Assembly: GCF_036934945.1 (NCBI RefSeq)
Contig: NC_088216.1
Location: 50,242,486 to 50,306,485 of the forward strand
Direction of reading: 5' to 3'
From: Oncorhynchus masou masou
Lineage: Eukaryota > Chordata > Actinopteri > Salmoniformes > Salmonidae
DNA length: 64,000 bases
The translations under genes and the position numbers were made by a program. Shown one piece after another: positions 19,101 to 33,200 of the stretch (its first letter is position 1; each line of letters opens with the position of its first letter). The notes beneath the pieces were generated by a model. The model was not told the origin of the DNA and searched no databases. It was given only the letters and a program-made list of their open reading frames with translations.

Positions 19101-22100
19101 TTTAAAGTTCTTACTCACATCGGCTGCGGGGAGAGTGTTCACACAGTCGTCCGGAACAGCTGAAGCTCTCATGCATGTTTCAGTGTTACTTGCCTCGAAG
19201 CGATGAGAAGAGAGCTTTCGGCGAGATGTCATGAGGAGACAGTGAAAGAACCAGGGATGTCCTTTTTAATCAATAACGTTGTATAATGTTTGGCCCCGGA
19301 GTAAGTTCATTTTACATCATCTTTAATTTTCAGACACTCATAAATAAAAATGTGTTAGTCCTGGAACCATAGAGGGTCTGACTGGGGAATCTCTCTCTCT
19401 CTCCCAGCAAACAGTTCAGAAACGCCATAAATAATGTATGTTGTCAGCATGAATTATGGAACCATGAAATGGTTTTAGTGTCTCTCTGCTGATGCTAAAT
19501 ACAGTATGTGAATGCATCCCAAATGGCACCCTATTCCCTGCATAATGCACTACTTTAGGGTGTCATTTGGGACGTAACCTGTGACTGTAGAAGATGGGAC
19601 CACCAAAACCCATGGACGAGATTGAGAGAGAACTAGTAAGTGTGTATTAGAGTTCGACCGATTTTATGATTTTTCATCGCCAATACTGATTATTGGAGGA
19701 CCAAAAAATGCAGATACCGATTTATTTGGCAGATATTTCTGCAACAAATGAACTTACAACCTTGGTATTGCTATAGCCATTCTCTTACCAACCAAGCTGC
19801 ACCGGACCACATGTACAATCCTCTACCCGCCAACCTGTTTGTAGAAGAAACAGAAAAGGCAGGCAATATAGCTCTCAAGACAAGTGGCTGATGGATTCCA
19901 CAACTAAATAGTCTGATACATGCCACAATGGGGCCCCTCTGTTAGACATGTTCCTAACAAACAACATCCCCCACACTTTTTGTCAGTACACTACCTTGTA
20001 GTGTACACTACCTTGTACTGAAGTAAGAAATGCAGTGATCTTTGCTCACAACTCAAGGGTACGATGATGTGTCAAGCAGATGCCAGACACATGTATTATC
20101 CTACTTGGATTGAAATATTTTAACTAATTTTAGACTGTGCTTGCAGCAAAGAGCAAACGCTGAAACCCTTTCATCCCCCCTGGAGCAGGCTATGACCATA
20201 GTGCATCATGAAGAAACGAAGCTGCTCTCACTGCTTTTTAATGAGAAATGGAGCTACACGCTGCGGCATGTTGCTGTCGTCTGCGGAAGTCTTGGTTGGC
20301 TCTTTGTGTGTGTGCACGTGCATGCATGTGTGTCGATGCCTGCGTTCATACATGTCTGTGTACGTGCGGGTGTGCGCGTGTGTTCACGGCAGTGCGTGTG
20401 TTGACTGCGATAGGGCCATCACAGCTGAGAGGACGTCTCAGTTTCAGGAAAAGCTTTTAAGCTGACAGCTTAAGCTCATTTGCAAGGCTGTCTGGGATCA
20501 GTTCAGTTGGGAGTTATAAGGGCTATACTCTGGCATCGGGGTCTAATAGTGCTGAGTAGGTAGCTGACTAAACAACATTTACTGTGGTGCAGTCAGCCAG
20601 CAGCCCTTTATTGCTGTCTATTTCCAGACCTGCAGCAGATTTCTGGACATAGATTCTTTCTTGGTTGCCTGGTCTCAGATCTGTTTGTGCCGTCTTGCCA
20701 ACTCCTTCGGTCAGTGTCACGGCTCCAACATTGACCATATGAGTTGGAGAGACAGATCTGGAACGAGGCTACTTACTTGGGAGAATTTGACTTGAACATA
20801 CCACAGGGCGGCGCACAATTGGCCCGGCGTCGTCCGGGTTAGGGAGGGCCGAGGTGGACCGTCATTGTAAATAAGAATTTGTTCTTAACCGACGTGTCTA
20901 GTTAACCTTTATTTAACATAAAAAATAAAAAATTGTGGTGGGGAGTCGACTCCAAAATAATCGATTCCTCGAATCCTTGCCTGTCGACCCCCATTTCTGG
21001 GTGTCAAGCATCAGTATTTTTGCAATTGAGAAAGCTAGTTGCCGTTGGCTACTTCTGAGAATACTAACTCTCGCAACTTTTACAGCAAAGAGAGAGCTAG
21101 CGAGGGGGGGGGGGCACAGCCAGGCATCGGTAGGCATGTCGGCTCCCAGGCAGGCAGTCAGAACCGTGCATTGGTAATCAAAATATGTATAGGCTATTGC
21201 AATGCTGTATCTCTCAATTTCTTGGCTTGCAATGTTTCGTACAAGTTCACTAAAGTACGGGCTATCAATGAACTTTTTGGAAATGGCAAAGTTCCCTTTG
21301 TCATCCATAAACGCATGTTAAATGCAAATGCAGTTCAGCAGCTCAAATCAGCAGGATGGGGGCATTGTTATTAGGAGGGACGTCTACCATGGATCGCTAA
21401 AATTATGATCACACTTCATCAATTTTAAATATTAATGGGGACACCTATACGTTTGGCAGCCAAGCTCGAGTTGTCAGTGTATGGCCTATTATTATCATTT
21501 TGACATGACTGTGAGTGTGCAGCATCATCCCATGGGATCTGTCAAGGCTGCGCACAGCGGAAATATCACTGAAAAAGTCTAGTTCCTACAAGATCACCTT
21601 CTATATTCAAACAAAATTAGGCCTTCTGTAGGCTAAGTCGATGAGGAAATGGGCAGCATCATGCTCATGTTAGTCCTCTAAAACGCAAATGTAGTCTTCC
21701 TAGTAGGAGACTGCAATAATGAGGTGGTGTGTACGTATCCATTCCAGCGTGTTTTGGTCGTCGAGCAAGAGTCGTGCACCAAAGATCCTGGAGTCATGCA
21801 CCACTACTTGAACAGAGTGTTGAAGGACCAACCAACTTTCCGTAACCATGACGAAGAGTCAATGCTGTTAAACCTATAATAACTGCGTTGACAGGTCGTG
21901 ACCGATGACCTCATTATTTACCTTGTCATGACACTGGCTGTGGTGTGTGTGGTATGTTGTCCAACCGCTCATTAACCTAGTCACTTCCTATGAAGCATGT
22001 GTCAACTATTGGTATTTGTCAGAATTAACCGACACTAACCTCCATTAATAGTGTCATGTGTGAAAAATGTTAATGAAGAAGAGTTCAGAAGTTTCCTTTA

Positions 22101-24172
22101 CACAGACAATCAAATTTACTCATGAAATGATCAAGACGTGTTAAAATGTCTTTAGTCCTTGAAGCATCTTGGCGAGTTTATTCCAGTAAATTTATTAGAA
22201 TAATATTACCAATCATTTTTTATTTCCAGATGGATATTTTTATTAACCTTTTATTTAACTAGGCAAGTCAAATTCTTATTTACAATGATGGCCTACCCTG
22301 ACGACGCTGGGCCAATTGTGCGCCGCTCTACGGGACTCCAAATCACAGCCGGATGTGATACAGCCTAGGATTCAAACCAGGGACCGTAGTGACACCTCTT
22401 GCACTGAGATGCAGTTCCTTAGACTGCTGTGCCACTCGGGAGCCCTAATATACAGTATAGTACAATACAGTGTGATTTATCCAGCAGGTAAAGAGGTCAG
22501 ACTGGAATAGACCACAGTTCTTTGTTCTGTGCATAGCTACTGATGTCTTTGTATGAGCGTATGTATGGTTGACACTGTGCACGAATGTTTATTGAATTAC
22601 TCAGCCTGTTTTCATATTCATGTCCAATAGTAGCTGGCTATACTAGCCAGACTTGAGAAAACAGTTTCTGATGTGTTTGCAGCTGGGTTCCACTTCAATC
22701 TTTTAACATTTCCATGCGTTTGAAAGAATCTCAGTGGATCAGCTCGACTACAACTCAGTCACAGGCCATTGAACAAACCTCTAGATGCACTGCAGCAAGG
22801 CACTGCTGTTCACCCTCATCTACCCCTTCTACCCCCCATTCCTTCTCAACTGGAAAGTAAAACCCACTGAATGAGGTTTGATTGACCTGGATCATGGACC
22901 ATTTTCCCTCCCTCTGTCATTGGACTCATTTGGAGTCCGTCCATTTAGGTCTTATGCTTAAATGCTTCATTTGGTTTGATCTAATTTGATGCATAAACAA
23001 TTAGCCAGATAGTGATAATTGTGTGCAAAAAAAACAAACAAGTTAGACAGACCCACAGGCCTTAAAATGGACCAGCCCATCTGGCATTTGTCTGAAATGC
23101 CAGATGTCTAGTCCGTCCCTGTGTGGCATTGAAGTATGGTACGGAATGTGTTAGTAAGTGAAGGTATGCTAGCCTATTATTTACAGTAGTCACAGAGGAA
23201 GACATTATTGCAGTTTAATTTCATCTGATCAGTCTAGGAGAAGAAGCATGAGAAGGTGTGTGTGTGTAGCTTGTGTTCCTCCTCTCTGTCTCCACCGTAA
23301 AATACATTTATTGCAGTAGATCTGCATTCCTTGACTTTCTGGGTTGGTTGACGCCCCTCTGCTAATCAGTATTCATCATGAAGAAAAAATGCTTTGACCT
23401 TTCACTGTCATGCGATCATGAGTGTAAGCAATAATGTAGCCTGATTCCTAGATCTGTTTTTTTTGTCTGTCTTGTAAACACCTGTGGTGTTTGGCATGAC
23501 AATTACCATAGAAGTTGGCAAGACTGCACATAGAGATCTTGGACCAGGCTAGTAATAATGCCCCAACCCCCTCACCCCATGTTCCACCCACCCTGTGTGA
23601 TATCCTTTCACCCCTCTCCCTTTTCTCTCTCCCCTTCTGCACTTCTGCGTTTGTCTTCTATGGTAATAACAACAGCGCTTATTGCAAAAATCAGCTACAG
23701 ATTAAGGCAGAATTGTGTGTCGAGACACATCTAGACATAGGAAATCGATGTGAGGTGATTGTTATGGCCATCATAGCTGAGCCCAGTCTGTCTGTCGCCA
23801 CCCTTTCCTCCTGTCGACCTCTATCGCTGTCCGTCTCTGCCCCTGTCACTGGCTGGATGCTGATGCCCTCATTAAAGCCATTTGTTTCCACAGAGTGAGA
23901 GACATTGGAGGATTACAGCGAGACATAGAGATGCATTTGTGAATTCAACCAAAGGGTGTGTAAAGGCATGCCATAGCAATTACGGCTCACCCGAGACGAG
24001 CGTTCACAGGAAACTGCCTTGCTTTGTGCCAACTGATGTCGGAGTGTGCGCCTGTGTAAGGTGGCATGTGACCAGCCACGCGTGGAAAACAGCAGAGAGA
24101 GAGACAAGCCCAGAACCCCCCCCCTGTCCAGAATCAGGGAACATCCCGCGAGAGGGGAGGGAGAGGTGCATT

Positions 24173-24231
<59 letters not shown>

Positions 24232-27200
24232 AGTCCCCGCTCTAAATGTATCTGCTACCTACCTAATGGACAGTGTTACAGAGGGGAATAAAACACTGAA
24301 CTGACGGAATAGGTGTCTGCTATTACAGTAATAGATATATTTATAGAGACACTGGTTATGGCCATTGTGATAGAAATGACCTCCTAATTGGGAAAATGCC
24401 TCGGTATATGTTAGGACATTTTCCTGTAGCTGTATATCTACACCATAGCACCCCTGCTGCGGTAGCACCTGCATTGCGTAAAAGAATACATGTAACTATA
24501 TCCACACAAATCCCAACTGCGTGCGTCTGTGCGATGTGAAACAACAACTGTACATATCCATGAACTTAGCACAAAGCAGGATCAGTGAGTTAGCCAGCTA
24601 ACTTTGATAAGCAACCAGAAATAACTATTGATTTTATGCTTCATTAAAAAAAGCTAAACAAAAGGGAATTTCACACTAAAATGGTTTGTTGCATTTCTTT
24701 TCGGAACTCTGGTGCATTTACCCCTTAGTTCGGTTTGCTCTATCTGCACTAAACAAATCACTGTGGTTCTCTCAAAAAGCGTGGTCTCTGTCCGACTTAA
24801 ATTCTTTTCATGGTGCTGTTCGCTGCCAGTGAGAATGCAGTCTGGACCAAACACAGGAACATAACCAGAGTTGCACATTTATTATTGGTTGTTTGACTGT
24901 GAACATTTGATGAAATCATAACTTGAGAGCTCTGAAACATTCTGTGACTAGCAGCACATTTAGCGGGTAGTGTTGCTCTGCCTTGCATGCTCCCTCAGTG
25001 ACGCCCCATGCGAGTCTCAGGCTCAGCTGGCTCCGGTTGACAGCACCCGGTTAGGGCCCCCAACCAAGGTTATGTGAAAATTTAGGGTAGACTGGGCTCT
25101 CAAACCCTGGCAGGCAGCCAGTCTAGGAGACGGACAAATCCAATTACAAAGCCACACGTCCTCAAAGGCTGACTAAGCAGATACAGGAGTCCCATCTCCC
25201 AAATGTCTGGAATGGCGGATGAAGGTGGCAACTGATAACTAAAATGTGAATTTATGAGTGCATCCTATGCAGATTAGGGGAGATGGGGACTATACCAGGG
25301 ATATAGGCTACTGAATACAGCCTAGTCAAATCGCAGTCATAGGCTATTGCGCAGTTTCCTCAAACATGTTGGAAGACCAAAGCGAAGGTAATATGTGACT
25401 CCTTTCAGGAAACTAGACATACTTAGCGTCACTACTTAACAGGCGAGGCATTTCAACGTAAACATTTTTTTGAATCAAAATGCATTTTTTTTGGAGGCAG
25501 AAATGCCTTCTGGAACATGTGAACATTCATGTGCCTTAATTTAAAAAAACTTGTATATTATCTGTAAATACAAATTAAAGTGTTAAATTACGAGCCTAGT
25601 TGGTTTAGCCTTGGAAAAAGGTAGGAACCTTCCCACTAGCCATGATTGACTGTGATAATTGATGGGCTGGACATGCCAAGAGATGAGTTTGGATTGGTCT
25701 GCCATTCAGCATGCTTCTGTCTATAACATAAGCTGCTCAGTATGTGTAGGTCATGCTTTCTAACGTGGCTTTTTTAATGATATCATGAACTGCGTGATAT
25801 GGAGGGCATGATATGAAGTGTTGCTAATGCTCTTGACTTTCTGGAGAACTGAGTTTTGAAATCAGTGGAATGCCCGGTGGAAGCAGAGTATGATTTCTAA
25901 GGAGATGGAGTAAATTCAGCCTTTTACAAATATGCAGATGGATATGCAGATGGCTGTCTCCGGATTACATCTTCAAACTAAGAGCAACCATGGTATCTGT
26001 GACAGAGGGAGAAGCACTCATCCATGTATACGGACGGGTAAGAGAATATAGCCAACAACATTTTCAGATGTTATAAGTTTCTAATTTTGTTAGTCGTTTT
26101 TCATTGCAAGTTAAAGCATACTGCTAGCTAGCTAAAGTTAGCTGGCTGTGTAGTAATATTATTAGTATCTTAGAGCCATTTGCACTGCTAGTATTATAGC
26201 CTAAAGTTAACTAGCTAACTAACATTGAACCTAGTTGGTTAGCTTTAGCTACCTGCAGATTCATGCAGGGTAGTAACGTTATGAGTTTGGATTATGGTTC
26301 ATTGTTTCGCTAGCTACATGTCTAAACAAAATACTATGCCAGTAACCATTTCACTGTACCGTTTACACCTTCTCTATCCTGTGCATGTGACAAATGCACT
26401 TTGATTTTATTTTATATAGTGTGTGTTTACCAGAGACTGTAATGTGAAGAACAACATGACCTGCACTAAAGTCAAATTGGGATATAACTTTAGCCCAACA
26501 AGACAGTGTCTAAGTTCTACATTTCTCCAGTAGAATGCCCTGCTTTTATTTTGTCACACTCACAACCATCAACTGTTTTCTGTAATTAGCTCGCCATTAA
26601 CTTGTAAATAAGGATCTTGTTGAGAGTTTATTTTCTTGTAATAATGAATACAAATGAGCTAAAGTTAAGACATTGTCAGCTATATGACATGGTCATTATT
26701 TGAACTGGCTAGCCAGCTAACTTAATGTTAGCTAGCTAATAAGCTAGAATCTAACCAAAACATTGTTTAGAAAGTTGCCCAGTTTGCTAGATTGAATTTT
26801 TTAAAACGGATGGGTTTGTTAGTGTTAAAATACATAAGTTATGCTATTTTGGACCACCAGGCTGCTGTGTTTTTGTGTTTTATAGTTTTTCACAAAGACA
26901 CGTTTGATGTTGGACAACAATAGAATGTTCATGATCTCATTGCGACAAGTTTTACAGACATGTCGATAGACGTAGTATAACCAGTGTTTAGTCTTGAAAT
27001 CTTTGGTTGTTTAGTACTCTACCGTACTCACTCTGTTTAGCACATGGCTTCACTTGAATCCTTAAAGAGATAGATGGAATCCTTAAAGAGGGTGTGAATG
27101 ATTCTGAATGTGTGTAGACAAATAAGAGCTCTCCAGTAGGTGCACCAAAACATTCAGGGGCCATTTTCTCAAAAGTTGATCAACTTTCAAAGCAGGGCCT

Positions 27201-30200
27201 CCCGGGTGGCGCAGAGATTCTGGGTTCGAGCCCAGGCTCTGTCGCAGCCGGCCGCTACCGGGAGGCCCATGTGGCGGAGCACAATTGGCCCAGCGTCGTC
27301 CGGGTTGGGGAGGGTTTGGCCGGCAGGATATCTTTGTCTCATCGCGCACTAGCGACTCCTGTGGTGGGCCCGGGCGCAGCACACGCTGACCAGGTTGCCA
27401 GGTGTACGGTGTTTCCTCCGACACATTGGTGCGGCTGGCTTCCGGGTTGGATGTGCATTGTGTCAAGAAGCAGTGCAGCTTGGTTGGGTTGTGTTTTGGA
27501 GGATGCATGGCTCTCGACCGTCGCCTCTCCCGAGTCTGTACGGGAGTTGCAGCGATGAGACAAGACTGTAACTACTACCAATTGGATCCCACGAAATTAG
27601 AAGTAAAGAAACTTTTTTACTTTCCCGTTGTTCCTCAACTGATATACGATTTTCTAGCTCTGAGTCTATTTTCATCCAATGTAAAAAATAAAAAATAAAA
27701 ACACAATTTAAAATTTTGCTGCATAAGACTGAATCGAGCCAGTCAGTCACATATGAACATTGGACACACAAGCTTCATGATAATAAGAAATGGACTTATC
27801 CTTACTGTTATTGTCCAATAAACAAATAACTTGCATGGACACGTGGTTTTTGTTTAGGAATTTTGGTTCGTTTGACATTTGACAATGTGAAACCAACCGA
27901 ACCAAATGGAAAAAAAAAACAATGTAACAAATAGTCTAGCTCAAACTATAGCTCAAAATGATGTTTGAAAACGATATTCAATGTCTTTCCTTTTGTTAAA
28001 TCAATTAGACCATGCCCATTTCAAGCTTATCTTTCTACAAAATAAAATGTTTTGTCAGAATATTTTAGAAAAGTGAGCTGGCTAACTCCATAATCCTGCT
28101 TTTTGGTATACCCCTCTGAGGCTTTCTTTTTTGTTTTTCATATTTCGCTGTGGTTTCAAACCGGTTTCTGGGGGTAATTCATAGTTGGGTCCAGAGCTGT
28201 AGCCACTGAGCTTTTATTGAGGATAACAAACACCTGGCCCAGCATTCAACAGCAGATGAGTTAATTGACTGTGCTATGGGCTCTGGAACATCTGAGTCAT
28301 TTTGGCAAAATACATTAGCTACCAATTTAAAATAAAAAAAACTCTAATCTACAGTAATGCCTGACTTGACTAAACTAAACAGAGCACATGTTTAATTCTA
28401 AGATGGAAACATCGAGCCATACATGCTTATGACAAGTAATTTGTACAACACATTATAATACATTATACCTGCAGGCTTGAAGTAAAGTCAATGTTACCAA
28501 AATATAGCTATTTATTCACCTTTCCTACAAGACTGCAGCTTTTAGAGCATAGTTGTAGATCAGTGGAGGCTCCTCAGAGAACAAAGGGGAGGTCCATCCT
28601 CAGTGAATTTCATAAAAATAGTTCAACAATAAAGTTATCCTTTTTAGACAAAAGTATACTAAATATATTCATGCCACCAAATAATTGATTAAAACACACT
28701 TTTGCAATGAAGGTCTACAGTAGCCTCAACAGCATTCTGTAGGGTAGCACCATGGTGTAGCTGGAGGACAGCTGGTTTCCATCCTTCTCTGGGTACATTG
28801 ACTTCAATACAAAACCAAGGAGGCTCATGGTTCTCACACCATTCCATAGACTTAAACAGTAATTATAACAACTTCCGGAGGTGCAACCTGTGCATCGATT
28901 CTGTATGGGTTTCAAGGGCCGTCCTGTAACTCTGTAGAGGCCTGCAGCATCCAGAGAACCGTGCACAAACTGCACAGAGTACCATCCTTCCATAGCCTTT
29001 ACTGATCCATAAATAACTAGAGCTAGGGCTCTAGGAAGAGAAGGCAAACATCATGAGGCTATTATCTTGATCACACTGATCACATTATAATATTAAACAG
29101 TCATTTTGATCCTCTCATAGAGTGAATTCTAAATGGCACCCTACCTATATGCGCCTTGGTCAAAAGTGTTGCACTATGTGGTCGATCCCATGCCAACGGG
29201 AGCGGAAAATATTTTTGTTATCTCAGATTGTTCTCGCAATTATTACATAGATACCTCATTGAGAGGAAGGATGTTTGAAATGCTTCTTGGGCATTTCCAT
29301 GATAACAGAATTACGCTTTTACTCTCTTTTTACACTTTTTAAATTGTATGCCAAACAAAAAAAACATTTCAAAGTTTAACAAACCATACAACTCTATGTA
29401 CAAGGACTACTTTTAACATTTCCACTGACATTTTTTACAAAAACTATTTTAGTAGAACAGTGCAGATGCAAACTTTGGTAACGGAATTATGGTAAATTAT
29501 GGTTTTCCCAAAACTTAAATATCGGCTCCATTTCTTGTTAACAAACTACAGTTTTGGCAAGTTGGTTAGGACATCCACTTTGTGCATGACACAAGTAATT
29601 TTTCCAACAATTGTTTAGACAGATTATTTCACTTATAATTCACTGTATCACAATTCCAGTGGGTCAGAAGTTTACATACACTAAGTTGACTGTGCTTTTT
29701 AAACAGCTTGGAAAATTCCTGAAAATGATGTAATGGCTTTAGAAGCGTCTAATAGGCTAATTGACATCATTTGAGTCAATTGGAGGTGTACCTGTGGATG
29801 TATTTCAAGGCCTACCTTCAAACTCAGTGCCTCTTTGCTTGACATAATGGGAAAATCAAAAGAAGTCAGCCATGACCTCAGAAAAAAATTGTAGACCTCC
29901 AGAAGTTGGTTCATCCTTGGGAGCAATTTCCAAATGCCTGAAGGTACCACGTTCATCTGTACGAACAATAGTATGCAAGTATAAACACCATGGGACCACG
30001 CAGCCAGACGCCCTGTCTCGTAGTGATGAACGTACTTTGGTGCGAAAAGTGCAAATCAATCCCACAACAACAGCAAAGGACCTTGTGAAGATTCTGGAGG
30101 AAACAGGTACACAAGTATTTATTTCCACAGTAAAACAAGTCCTATATCGGCATAACCTGAAAGGCCGCTCGGCAAGGAAGAAGCCACTGCTCCAAACCGC

Positions 30201-33200
30201 CATAAAAAAGCCAGACTATGGTTTGCAACTGCACATGGGGACAAAGATCATACATTTTGGAGAAATTACCTCTGGTCTGATTAATCAAAAATTGAACTGT
30301 TTAGCCATAACAACCATTGTTATGTTTGGAGGAAAAAGGGGGAGGCCTGCAAGCCGAAGAACACCACCCCCATGCTTCACGGTTGGGATGGCAGCATCAT
30401 GTTGTGGGGGTGCTTTGCTGCAGGAGGGAGTGGTGCACTTCACAAACTAGATGGCATCATGTGGCAGGAAAATGTAGGTATTTTGAAGCAACATCTCAAG
30501 ACATCAGTCAGGAAGTTAAAGCTTGGTCGCAAATGGGTCTTCCAAATGGACAATGAGAATTTGTGGGCAGAACTGAATTACCGTGTGCGAGCAAGGGGAC
30601 CTACAAACCTGACTCAGTTACACCAGCTCTGTTATGAGGAAAGGGCCAAAATTCACCCAATTTATTGTGGGCAGCTTGTGGAAGGCTACCCAAAACGTTT
30701 GATCCAAGTTAAACCATTTAAAGGCAATGCTTCCAAATACCAATTGAGGGTATGTAAACTTCTGACCCACTAGGAATGTGATGAAAGAAATTAAAGCTGA
30801 AATAAATCATTCTCTCTACTATTATTCTGACATTTCAATTTCTTAATATATTGGTGATCCTAACTGACCTAAGACAGGGAATCTTTACGAGGATTAAATG
30901 TCAGGAATTGTGAAAAACTGAGTTTAAATGTGTTTGGCTAAGGTGTATGTAAACTTCCGACTTAAACTGTATATGCATAGTCACTTTAACTATACATTCG
31001 TGAACATTCTACCTCAATTGACCCGGCTAACCAGTTCCCCTGGCTAACCAGGCTATCTGCATTGTGTCCCGCCACTTACCACCCATCAACCTCTTTTAAG
31101 CTACTGCTACTCTGTTTATCATATATGCATAGTCACTTTAACCATGTCTACATGTACATACTACCTCAATCAGCCCGACTAACCGGTGCCTGTATGTGGC
31201 CTCGCTACTGTACATAGCCTCGCTACTGTTATTTTTCACTGTTGTATTCTGTGTGTGACAAACTTTGATTTGAAAATGGATTCAAAGGGAACTCCCTCTG
31301 CTGGTGATATGCTGAATATGCAATTCTAAAGGAGGGCTGTGATTGGTTTTCAGTGTTAAAAGTACAGAGCCCCCTCTGGAAATTTGACGTGTTTGAAGAG
31401 TATATTTTTAATAAACAATATGCCAAAAATAAAGAAAAAATCTAACAGGGTAGTTTTGAGAGATTAATATTTGTAATGTTGAATAAACGTGTGTAATGTG
31501 TATTTTATAATATAGACATACTTGAGAGAACATACATATTTGAGAGAACGCTATAAAGATTATAATAACACCAAGATGTTGTCTGTACCTGTTCATAAGG
31601 TCTTACAGGAAACATGTATAGGTCTAAAAGGGGCCTAAAATGTGATACAAATGTAAAAAGCATATTGAACATCCTTCCTCCCAATGCAGATCCAATATGA
31701 GAATTGCCAGAACAATCTGAGATTCCAAAAATGTTCCACTCCCACTGGTTTGGAATGCACCCATTGAATACCCTCCATTATTTGATTTTCCACTTAGATG
31801 TTCATTTATTATAAATTACCCATAAACTGATAGTTGGATGCGGGAAGTATTACGTTTACATAATAAGAGGAAATCATGTTGTTTGATGCTCTATTTTTAC
31901 ACATGGGGTAGCGAGGCTGGCTGGCAGCAGGACCGTCATTTTTTTCCCCACTGACCCTCCTTACATACAGTTTACATACACCTTAGCCAAGGCTATTAAT
32001 TGTTTATTGAGAGACTCTGATTGTGGTCCAAATGGCACCCTATTCCCTATGTGGTGCACTACTTTTGACCAGCGCACTACATAGGGAATAGGGTGCCATT
32101 TGAGACGTAACCTCAAAAGTTGCCCTTGTTCCAACCCATTATGCTAATAAACAGAAGGGCTGCTGGGAGGGAACGGAACACAGAAGTGGAACACAGAAGT
32201 GGAACTCTGGGCCAGGCTAGTGGAGATGCATCCAGGGTTCCTTATCCAGGCAGCCATGGAGACCACAAGGGATACATTTCCAGCAAGCCGGCCAAGAAAT
32301 AGAAGGCACACACTTTTACTAACACACACACACACACTTGCTATTTTTGTGCTGCTTTATTCATCAATACAAAAACCCCATTGAGAAGTAAACAAAAGTG
32401 CCTTTTATATGCAAGGGGCAGTATAATCTGGTTCATTGATGCGTTTTCTAAAGACTTCCTGTCTGTTTGCTGGGTAGTGCATGATGGGTAAAGGCTGCCA
32501 AGCTGGAGACTTGGAGGGGTTCAATCATGATCTCCATATTGCTTAATCACTTGGACTGGTTCTGTTAAGGGAATCAAGAGAAAAGATCAGTTCATCACCA
32601 CATTATGGAAATGCTGTGGACCATCTGTTCATCTACAGAATCTAAAATCTCGAATACTGTTGTTTTTTTACATTATTATTTGGATATTTGTATTGTGCTA
32701 CTAACTGCGCTGTAAGTGAGTCATTGGATTTTACAGAGCTGCATGTGTTTCTCTCTGTCTGCATGCGTGTGAGTGAATGTCCGTGTGTGTGTGTGTGTGT
32801 GTTCATAGCTGCAGTAGGAGCCTTTAGACGCGAGATGCATGTCTGGCTGATTTAGGCAGACAGGATGGAGAATAGGATGTAGGTCAGGGCAGCCTTCTGA
32901 GATCGACACATTGTTCTGCAAGTTTGTCATTTTAAAATGGCACACATTCTTTGAATTACAAGCTTTCGGCGGTTTTGAAACTATGCTCGTTTTCGAAGTC
33001 AAAGAATGAGGGAAAATGCCAGTCATTTTTGGTCAGCATTCTTCAATTATAATCAAAATACCTCTTGAGTGGAATAATGAGTTAATGGCGTATGGCTAAA
33101 TTTAACCTGAAATAACACGCAATGTAGAACCCTTTGCAGTCTCACATTGCCATTGATTTAAGTGTATCTTTAAGCAGCATATCAAACTAGGGTTGGGCAC

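Noticed and set aside
20913..21374. Overlapping 80-131 codon frames on both strands in srgap3 intron 1
   Set aside because: They overlap one another, show no domain, splice sites or known repeat protein, and are consistent with chance.
22238..22445. Candidate tRNA gene (A- and B-box-like motifs)
   Set aside because: It has the body and 3' tail of a SINE and no cloverleaf. The same applies to 11642-11828, 27197-27598 and 51455-52010.
29856..30203. Minus-strand frames opposite the Sleeping Beauty copy
   Set aside because: They are antisense shadows of the transposase pseudogene.
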